DNA of 12,312 nucleotides, from the NCBI GenBank assembly GCA_905209745.1, contig CAJLUG010000013.1, positions 1-12,312 on the forward strand. Direction: 5' to 3'. Origin of the DNA: an uncultured Mycoplasma sp. Its GTDB lineage: Bacteria > Bacillota_I > Bacilli_A > RF39 > UBA660. The translations under genes were made by a program, and so were the position numbers. Within the stretch, counting starts at the first letter, position 1, and each line of letters opens with the position of its first letter. The notes below the pieces were generated by a model that had not been told where the DNA came from, ran no database searches, and saw only the letters and a program-made list of their open reading frames with translations. Of this stretch, positions 7,625 through 12,312 are shown piece after piece.

Positions 7625-7888
7625 CTATCCTAACAACTTGCGAAGATACTTTCTAATAGTGTAATCGCTTTGCACACCACGTAGAATATTACCATCACAA
7701 TAAGCAGTAGGAGCATCACTAATACCAACACTACGCGCTTCTTGTCTACCAGTATCAGTATATAGATTATACCTAATAAGATTAAACCTACCGGCAAACT
7801 CAGGAAGAGCAAGAGCTTTATGAAGCCTTTCTTCAAAAAGTTTACTAACATTACAATCAGGTAAATAAAACAAGATTAACTTTTTCAT
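7625..7888 (-). CDS. Thioredoxin/glutaredoxin-like protein, monothiol C-x-x-S type (87 aa)
   Basis: The product begins with strand KKLILFYLP followed by C12-N-V-S15 at a helix start, the monothiol variant of the glutaredoxin/thioredoxin active site. Residues ISDAP60TAYC carry the cis-proline turn, followed by a strand and a C-terminal helix (IRKYLRKLLG). Monothiol members usually act by glutathionylation exchange, metal-cluster handling or binding; which applies here cannot be seen. Its ATG overlaps the TGA of the 88-aa gene (ATGA). It stops with TAG, the only TAG stop in the window, which argues against TAG being recoded here. The next gene is 135 bases away across the structured element. 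Confidence 0.78.
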   Translation of the reverse strand: MKKLILFYLPDCNVSKLFEERLHKALALPEFAGRFNLIRYNLYTDTGRQEARSVGISDAPTAYCDGNILRGVQSDYTIRKYLRKLLG

Positions 7889-8151
7889 AGATAAACTTCA
7901 TTACCTTCAACTTTAGCATCACTAAAATGACTTTTAAAACTTTCAACGCTTCTACACCATAAAATATCAAATTCGCTAGTTTTATGATATATAACAGCAG
8001 GAATCCATTCACCTGTATCTGGATGTTTCATTTTAGTAATACTAATAATTATATATTCATTAGACGTTTTATTATGAATATAACGAGCACCAACTTTAAG
8101 CTTTAGCTGCTCCACCGGTTCCTTCTCCAAATCCTTTGTTTCCACGTTCAC
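7885..8151 (-). CDS. Small conserved phage protein overlapping the dUTPase tail (88 aa), DUF1653-like at best
   Basis: Residues 20-75 form a compact beta-rich unit: VGARYIHNKTSNEYIII, a turn with MKHPDTGEW, then AVIY, and finally DILWCRSVESFKSHF. The order (Y-x-H-K followed by strands, then an R-S-x-x-x-F end) resembles small phage proteins and loosely DUF1653; the function is unknown. The ATG at 8151 lies inside dut, giving a 56-base overlap in another frame that covers the dUTPase motif V codons. The next in-frame ATG would remove the first 40 residues and the core, so I keep the upstream start. A non-ATG start just after the dut stop is possible. It ends in TGA overlapping the next ATG. 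Confidence 0.75.
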   Translation of the reverse strand: MNVETKDLEKEPVEQLKLKVGARYIHNKTSNEYIIISITKMKHPDTGEWIPAVIYHKTSEFDILWCRSVESFKSHFSDAKVEGNEVYL

Positions 8152-8764
8152 TTTCTCCTAATTCTTCAATAGATTTAACTTCTTTCCAAGTAATTCTTTG
8201 AGCACTATTAATAATAAGTTGACAACATCTATCTTTACCATCACAATTATATGGCGGAGTATAAATTTTATCAAGAATATTAGTAACTGTAGTTCTAACA
8301 TTATTAAGTTTAAGTCTAGCACCACCAACCATACTATCAGGTAAATGCATATGTTCTCTCAACTTATCAACTATTTCAGCAAGAGTAGATACAGCATGAA
8401 CTAAATCTCTAGAAGTACGATTCTTAAAAATAATAAGAAGTTCTCCACGATAACCCCAATCAAGAGTACCAGGAGCATTAGGCATATAAAAGTCAGATTT
8501 AGTAAGATTACTTCTAGGACGTAAAGACATTTCATTAGGTTCACCATTAGCATCATTTCCAATATTAAATGCTAAACCTGTATGATAAATAAATCTATCT
8601 TTATCTACATCATATTCATAGCAAATAGGATAAATATCCATACAAGCATCACCTTCTTTACCATAAGTAGGTAGAATTGGTTGAACCATACAACATTGCT
8701 TTACATTTACAACATCTCCACTAAGAAGTTTAATCTCTTTTAGTTTAAATACTTTTACTTCCAT
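8096..8764 (-). CDS. dut: dUTP diphosphatase (dUTPase), trimeric family, with internal insertion
   Basis: It hydrolyses dUTP to dUMP and pyrophosphate, keeping uracil out of phage DNA and supplying dUMP for ThyX, whose gene lies at the right end of the same block. All five motifs are present in order: I GDACMDIY (38-45), II RPRSNLTK (82-89), III GTLDWGYRGE (99-108) with catalytic Asp and Tyr, IV RCCQLII (179-185), and V RGNKGFGEGTGG (207-218). Motif V departs slightly from the usual G-F-G-S-T. At 222 aa it is longer than the usual roughly 140-160 aa. The extra length is mainly about 55 residues between motifs III and IV (about 120-175, with ITS-like helix LAEIVDKLREHMHL). The ATG at 8764 lies 19 bases after the DUF932 gene. 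Its end overlaps the next gene. Confidence 0.95.
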   Translation of the reverse strand: MEVKVFKLKEIKLLSGDVVNVKQCCMVQPILPTYGKEGDACMDIYPICYEYDVDKDRFIYHTGLAFNIGNDANGEPNEMSLRPRSNLTKSDFYMPNAPGTLDWGYRGELLIIFKNRTSRDLVHAVSTLAEIVDKLREHMHLPDSMVGGARLKLNNVRTTVTNILDKIYTPPYNCDGKDRCCQLIINSAQRITWKEVKSIEELGESERGNKGFGEGTGGAAKA

Positions 8765-8783
8765 ATATAATTAAATTATTAAA

Positions 8784-9845
8784 TTAAAGAGCTTCTGCAA
8801 GTGCAAAAGCATTTTCTATTTTTCTTGATTTATCACCATAACAAATACTATCAAATCGCTTAGTACCTTCAATATTATCTATATTAGAATAATATCCACT
8901 AATAGCATTAACTGCACCCCAAGCTGTACCAAGAATATCTCTTTGACCTGGACCATCAAAATAATAACTATAAGTATCAGAAATAACATTCATTTTTCTA
9001 CTACTTATTTTACTATCAGTTAAAGCTAAACCACTACGATAAGCAATATCTTTAATAGTATGACCTGTATCTTTTAGACGTTGAATTTCATCACTAGTAA
9101 GAAGATTTTCTCCAATAAATTGAATTACATCTTCATCAGTAACTTTAATATTAGCAAGTAAATTACAATATTGACCAAATTCTTCAGATTTAATTTTACT
9201 AATTCCAAGTATTTCTTGCGCAACAGAAATCTTATTATGAACACTAGTTGTATGTCGAAAACTAACATAATTACTACTAGTGCGAATAGCAGCATTAAGA
9301 GTATTTTGACAAATAACTCTAATAGGAGTAAATAAAATCTTAACTCCACCACTACCGTCATGAGTATTAGTAAATACTAGATAATTTTCAACAGGGTCAC
9401 CTTTAACAAGAATATTATTAGGAAGTTTAGCACTTACAAATATTCTTTCACCATTTCCCCAAAATCCAGCAGTTTGCCAAATAGCAGAATTTTTACCAAT
9501 AGCATCATCAAAGAAATTAAAAGCATCATTATTTTGTACAATAGTGTATTTACTTTTAACAACACCTAAAGGAATATTGTAATCAGTACGATAGGTAGCA
9601 AAGGCGTTATCACACTTACGATAAATGTCAGTACCAAAAACATGAGCGCCTTCTTTTTGTTCTTTAATAATTCGGTCAAGTTCTTCATCAGTTCCAGTAA
9701 GTTTAATAGGCATTTTACCAACTAGTTCACATTTAGCTACATTAAAATTAAGTCCAGCTTTAAGCATAACTTCTTTAGCAGTAGCACAATCTGATACATC
9801 AATAGCACCAGAATAAGCCCAAGGTTTACCTTTTACTTTATACAT
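8784..9845 (-). CDS. DUF932 / phage-plasmid-like protein (TIGR03299 type), 353 aa
   Basis: The central region is typical of the family: Y-x-I-VQNNDAFNFFDDAIG (100-117), GERIFVSAKLP (132-142), NYLVFTNTHDGSGGV (154-168) and FTPIRVICQNTLNAA (172-186). The N-terminal part (PWAYSGAIDVSDC...) and the helical C-terminal part (ending FALAEAL) give the normal full length of about 330-360 aa, so the gene appears intact. The biochemical role of the family is not established. It is common on phages and conjugative plasmids near replication and DNA-metabolism genes, and it sits in such a context here. The ATG at 9845 follows the stop of the 39-aa gene by one base (TAATATG), so the two are coupled. Confidence 0.9.
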   Translation of the reverse strand: MYKVKGKPWAYSGAIDVSDCATAKEVMLKAGLNFNVAKCELVGKMPIKLTGTDEELDRIIKEQKEGAHVFGTDIYRKCDNAFATYRTDYNIPLGVVKSKYTIVQNNDAFNFFDDAIGKNSAIWQTAGFWGNGERIFVSAKLPNNILVKGDPVENYLVFTNTHDGSGGVKILFTPIRVICQNTLNAAIRTSSNYVSFRHTTSVHNKISVAQEILGISKIKSEEFGQYCNLLANIKVTDEDVIQFIGENLLTSDEIQRLKDTGHTIKDIAYRSGLALTDSKISSRKMNVISDTYSYYFDGPGQRDILGTAWGAVNAISGYYSNIDNIEGTKRFDSICYGDKSRKIENAFALAEAL

Positions 9846-9846
9846 A

Positions 9847-9966
9847 TTATTTATGACTTATACGTAACATAATACTTTCAATATCTCTAACAGCCCGGTC
9901 TTTATTAACACCATAAGTATCCATATACCATTTTATTAATTCTTTTACTTTTTCTTCTAGTTCCAT
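9847..9966 (-). CDS. Small helical protein (39 aa)
   Basis: I start it at the ATG at 9966, giving a product that begins MELEEKVKELIKWYMDTYGV and ends SIMLRISHK. It is predicted as two helices joined by a turn (GVNKDRA), like a small helix-turn-helix-shaped or oligomerising peptide; no family recognised. A longer frame reaching 10074 exists, but its extra 36 codons are the GC-rich palindrome and the neighbour's 3' end read as protein, so I reject that start. The stop is one base before the DUF932 ATG. Confidence 0.65.
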   Translation of the reverse strand: MELEEKVKELIKWYMDTYGVNKDRAVRDIESIMLRISHK

Positions 9967-9989
9967 AATTAGCAAGATTAGTAGTGTTG

Positions 9990-10033
9990 ACTCCCCGTGG
10001 AGGATGAACTTAATTCTGTCATCTACGGGGAGT
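9990..10033. repeat. GC-rich palindrome, intergenic copy
   Basis: The left arm ACTCCCCGTGGAGGATGA (9990-10007) and the right arm TCATCTACGGGGAGT (10019-10033) pair through ACTCCCCGT(G)GA, plus TGA/TCA across a 3-base bulge, with an 11-base loop. Both arms are near-identical to those of the 5770-5894 repeat, in the same orientation and with the same G-T difference between arms. It fills most of the 76-base gap between the Gp157-family gene and the 39-aa gene, so it would fold in the minus-strand transcript. Confidence 0.85.
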
Positions 10034-10042
10034 ATAACCAAG

Positions 10043-10822
10043 TTATTTAATAATAAGACTAGTATTCTCAACAAGTTTAGCTATACTAATATCTCTACCA
10101 TCATTAAGAATATTCTTCATAGTAGTTTTATTAACACTACTACTTCTAGTCATTTCATGTTGATGATTAAAGAAAGTATTAAGTAAATCAAAATTAATTT
10201 TATTAGCTAAATCACCAACAGGTTTTTCAATCTCAAATTTAACTTTAATACAATCTAAATCATCAAGAGTAAAATAACCTCCAGTTTCTTCTCTAAGTCT
10301 AGCAGATTGTTCAGGATATCTTTCAGTAAATTTATCATTAATTTGTTCAAGAAGAACATCTCTACTAAATGAAAAATTACCATCAATCATATCATTATCC
10401 CAAAGAGATTGTAAATGTTCAAGAACTAAATCAATAAATATTTGATTAAGATTTTCATCAATTTCAACACATTTACTATTCTTAGTATAGAGTTTACTAT
10501 CAACTAAATTAATAACTTTATTACCAGACTTACCTAAATCTCCATAAGTAATAACAGCATCAAGCATAACTCCTTTAAGTCTTTCAGCATTGTTTTCTTT
10601 AGTTTTACGAAGAACAGCTAATCGTTGTTCTTCTTTTTTACAAGATTCAGCTTCAAGATTAAGTACAGTATATGCTTTACGATAACTATCAAGTTTAGAT
10701 TTAAGACTTTCTTGTGTAATAGCAAGACGTTCTTCAAGTTCAGGAGTTAATTCACCTCCATTTTCTTCTAACTCAAGAAATATATCCTCAAGTTCAGCAG
10801 TAATATTATAAATATTTGCCAT
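10043..10822 (-). CDS. Siphovirus Gp157-family protein with long C-terminal extension (259 aa)
   Basis: Residues 1-115 fit Sipho_Gp157: an N-terminal I-Y-N-I-TAELEDIFLELEE helix with an acidic G-G-E-L turn, and a long coiled-coil-like helix (LEERLAITQESLKSKLDSYRK onward, through EEQRLAVLRKTKENNAERLK). A GVMLDAVITYG segment and a K-x-x-x-LVDSKLYTK strand region follow, where typical members end at about 160 aa. The remaining residues (to 259) are an extension with acidic helices and a basic end (MTRSSSVNKTTMKN...). Gp157 proteins have been linked to phage resistance or superinfection effects in lactic-acid bacteria, but the mechanism is not clear. It shares an A with the preceding gene's stop (TAATG), showing tight coupling. 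Confidence 0.82.
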   Translation of the reverse strand: MANIYNITAELEDIFLELEENGGELTPELEERLAITQESLKSKLDSYRKAYTVLNLEAESCKKEEQRLAVLRKTKENNAERLKGVMLDAVITYGDLGKSGNKVINLVDSKLYTKNSKCVEIDENLNQIFIDLVLEHLQSLWDNDMIDGNFSFSRDVLLEQINDKFTERYPEQSARLREETGGYFTLDDLDCIKVKFEIEKPVGDLANKINFDLLNTFFNHQHEMTRSSSVNKTTMKNILNDGRDISIAKLVENTSLIIK

Positions 10823-11100
10823 TATTTTCTACGTTTAGGTATATTATAAGCAGAACGATAATAAGGATTTAAATAACCAAATAAATGAGTATAATCATTA
10901 GCAGTCATTTTACCTGTATTAGTTCTATATTTATAAATAGCTTCAGTATATTTCTTCCATAGTTTTTTACTTAAACCAAGATTACCAACAAATCCACCAT
11001 TTCCAAATACAATAGCTTCTGTATTTTTAGTAGTTCTAAAACGGTTATTAAAACCATAAAATCTTCTTCCTATAACTTTAATATTTAAATAGTTAATAAT
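10822..11100 (-). CDS. Probable gene of up to 92 codons without an ATG/GTG/TTG start
   Basis: The frame directly follows the TAA of the 260-aa gene and runs 92 codons to a TAA that overlaps the next gene's ATG (TAATG). Codon choice (GGT, AAT, ACT, GCT, CGT) is that of the neighbours throughout. The product contains KVIGRRFYGFNNRF, then EAIVFGNGGFVGNLGLSK, a basic-aromatic helix (KKLWKKYTEAIYKYR) and a basic tail (NIPKRRK). I do not recognise it. The first ATG is at codon 65, too late. Only ATT or ATA codons are available near the front (ATT at 11100, 11097 and 11082). So it either starts at a non-canonical codon by reinitiation, or it is made by reading through TAA as an extension of the upstream protein, or a nonsense change split a longer gene. 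Coordinates give the maximum extent. Confidence 0.65.
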   Translation of the reverse strand: MINYLNIKVIGRRFYGFNNRFRTTKNTEAIVFGNGGFVGNLGLSKKLWKKYTEAIYKYRTNTGKMTANDYTHLFGYLNPYYRSAYNIPKRRK

Positions 11101-11883
11101 TTATTTATTATTTCTCATTTCTTCATATGCTTCTTCTTCAAGTTCAACAGTAACATCTTCAAGACGAATACCTTTTAAACAAGAACATTCTTTCCATTGA
11201 ATATTATAATTAATATCAAGTTTGATTAAATCAATATTATTAATATCAACAGCCATAATCCAATTATCAGGAGATATTTCTACTTCAACACAATCAATGA
11301 TTTGTGTAGGTTTAGGCATCCATCCTTTGTTAATATCATGTTGTTGTAAAAGACAAATACTAAAATATCTACCGGTAAGAACATTATCTTTATGTTCAAA
11401 TAATCCACCACTCCAACAAATAGGATTTTTATTTTTAGTCCATTCTTTAGTATCAAAATTATATCTACTAATAGGACGTTTAGTAAAAGCTCCATTATAA
11501 TGAATACTGCTATCTGGTTCTTTAAATACATTAGATTTACGTCTGTTTTGACAAGTACCATCAGAACTTATTTGGCTCCATTCATCATCAGTAAATCGAA
11601 GAGGACTAATAATATCCCAATCACATAGTTTTTGAACAAGATTAATTTCCCAAGGAGCAGACATACCACTATTACCATGAGAAGCAAATATAGCAACAGC
11701 TTCAATTACTTGTTGATACATCCAATCATTTGGACCACCTTCTCCATTACCATATCCAGCAAGTTTAAGTTCTTTAATAGCATGTTTACAAATATTACTT
11801 TCTCTAATAACTTTAGCTAAAACTTTCTTATTAATAAGAGGTTTATTATTTTGCTTTTTAATATAACGTTTACTTTTCTTCAT
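11101..11883 (-). CDS. Conserved phage protein of unknown function (260 aa)
   Basis: After a basic N-terminus (MKKSKRYIKKQNNK) the product has an AIKELKLAGYGNGEGGPNDW segment, a helix (VIEAVAIFASHG), then NSGMSAPWEI, ISPLRFTDDEW and a C-QNRRKSNVFKEP segment. This order (E-L-x-LAGY, HSG-type turn, SP-L-x-x-DDEW, QN-R-x-S-VF) is one I know from uncharacterised proteins in many tailed phages, where the family ends at about residue 140-150. The remaining 110 residues (CWSGGLFEHKDN..., ISPDNWIMAVD, acidic C-terminus) look like a separate beta-rich part. The start at 11883 overlaps the upstream gene by 14 bases. The stop TAA is followed in the same frame by the 92-codon gene. Confidence 0.78.
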   Translation of the reverse strand: MKKSKRYIKKQNNKPLINKKVLAKVIRESNICKHAIKELKLAGYGNGEGGPNDWMYQQVIEAVAIFASHGNSGMSAPWEINLVQKLCDWDIISPLRFTDDEWSQISSDGTCQNRRKSNVFKEPDSSIHYNGAFTKRPISRYNFDTKEWTKNKNPICWSGGLFEHKDNVLTGRYFSICLLQQHDINKGWMPKPTQIIDCVEVEISPDNWIMAVDINNIDLIKLDINYNIQWKECSCLKGIRLEDVTVELEEEAYEEMRNNK

Positions 11884-12133
11884 CTTTAATTACTTTAAGA
11901 ACAACAATATTACATAAAAGACCATAACAAAGATACTTATTAAATACACAATCAGGACAATTTCCAATATGTTTATTTTTAACATATTTACATAAAAGTG
12001 TTACTTCTTTATCATCTTTACACCTAATTGTAGTATAAAGAAATTCTTCACCATCATTTAAATCATCAGTGAAATTAGTACCACTATAATCTTCAACATG
12101 AAAGTGTTTAAGTTTATCAATCTCTGAAGTCAT
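11870..12133 (-). CDS. Cys-rich small protein, possible metal-binding (87 aa)
   Basis: I use the ATG at 12133 (MTSEIDKLKHF); a TTG two codons upstream is possible but unnecessary. The first half is acidic. The second half carries C59-P-D-C62, then C69 and C74 (CxxC-x6-C-x4-C), with further cysteines at 38 and 48. This spacing could hold zinc or an iron-sulfur cluster, but no known family is recognised. It overlaps the end of thyX by 17 bases and the start of the 260-aa gene by 14, so it is embedded in the operon. It is unlikely to be a shadow because the overlaps are short and the codon style matches. Confidence 0.7.
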   Translation of the reverse strand: MTSEIDKLKHFHVEDYSGTNFTDDLNDGEEFLYTTIRCKDDKEVTLLCKYVKNKHIGNCPDCVFNKYLCYGLLCNIVVLKVIKDEEK

Positions 12134-12312
12134 ATCCAAGTTCCATTAAATTATTTCTAACCATACCAGCTATAATTTTAGCATTAGGATGAGGTTTACC
12201 GGTAGTACCATAATAACGTAAATCAATAATATGACGCCATTCTCTTACGGAATATGTATAGATACATCTAGTAGCAGTATCAAAAGGAAGTTTACCACGA
12301 GCATCTTGACGA
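12117..12312 (-). CDS. thyX: FAD-dependent thymidylate synthase ThyX, C-terminal part only
   Basis: The visible 64 residues end the ThyX fold: RQDARGKLPFDTATR matches the family's Q-D-AR-x-LP segment, whose Arg and Gln contact dUMP and flavin. It is followed by a strand, then VREWRHIIDLR (family: REWxHFxxLR), then KPHPNAKIIAGM (family: AHPEIR-like) and a closing helix. ThyX makes dTMP from dUMP using methylenetetrahydrofolate and FAD, replacing ThyA. The N-terminal two thirds, including the RHRxxS-type signature, lie beyond the right edge. The stop is TGA. Together with dut in the same block it forms a dUTP to dTMP route. Confidence 0.92.
   Translation of the reverse strand, partial: RQDARGKLPFDTATRCIYTYSVREWRHIIDLRYYGTTGKPHPNAKIIAGMVRNNLMELGYDFRD

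Noticed and set aside
7625..8151. Alternative genetic code (TAG as Gln or TGA as Trp), known from some crAss-like phages
   Set aside because: TGA ends three genes, two of them in ATGA overlaps, and TAG ends the monothiol thioredoxin-like gene. No gene here needs recoding to be full length.
9847..10074. 75-codon version of the small gene before DUF932
   Set aside because: The upstream 36 codons are the palindrome and the 3' end of the Gp157-family gene. Only the part from 9966 has normal coding character.
1..12312. tRNA genes and CRISPR arrays
   Set aside because: No cloverleaf with a GTTCGA-type T arm and no regularly spaced repeats were found. The only repeats are the palindromes listed.

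Overview
This window looks like part of a large, strongly AT-rich tailed-phage genome, most likely a crAss-like phage (order Crassvirales) or a close relative infecting Bacteroidota. Three things point that way: a giant virion-type ORF, a convergent block of small nucleotide-metabolism and phage-accessory genes (ThyX, dUTPase, Sipho_Gp157, DUF932, N4 Gp49/Sf6 gp66 family, thioredoxin-fold proteins), and A-rich gene leaders without obvious Shine-Dalgarno sequences. The lineage is inferred from gene content and style, not from a marker gene in the window. The genes fit the standard bacterial code: TAA, TGA and TAG all serve as stops.

Layout. Positions 1-5381 (+) hold the 3' part of one giant gene. 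It is open from the first base of the window, so its start lies upstream. A long bidirectional terminator hairpin (5401-5452) separates it from everything to the right, which is read on the minus strand. Reading leftward from the right edge, the minus-strand block is: thyX (C-terminal end only), a Cys-rich small protein, a 260-aa conserved phage protein, a 92-codon gene with no ATG/GTG/TTG start, a Gp157-family protein, a GC-rich palindrome, a 39-aa protein, a DUF932 protein, dUTPase, an 88-aa protein overlapping the dUTPase tail, a monothiol thioredoxin-like protein, a structured RNA or DNA element, a degenerate thioredoxin-like protein, a CxxC thioredoxin-like protein, a 48-aa protein, a Gp49-family protein, and a terminator. 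After that come about 220 bases dominated by a large GC-rich inverted repeat, a second strong minus-strand terminator, and a lone 60-aa two-helix membrane protein that ends at the shared bidirectional terminator.

How it works together. ThyX makes dTMP from dUMP and dUTPase makes dUMP from dUTP, so the minus-strand block supports phage DNA precursor supply. Thioredoxin-fold proteins next to them could serve as reductants, for example for a ribonucleotide reductase elsewhere, but that is inference. The giant plus-strand protein has the look of crAss-like virion cargo or ejection proteins. No RNA polymerase DxDGD-type catalytic motif is visible in the part present here.

The most unusual points are: a family of GC-rich palindromes (core CTCCCCGTGGAGG / CTACGGGGAG) at three places, one inside the giant coding frame; a gene that can only start at a non-canonical codon or by reading through the preceding TAA; two minus-strand terminators bracketing a large hairpin, which suggests a non-coding RNA; and a set of three thioredoxin-fold proteins with graded loss of active-site cysteines.
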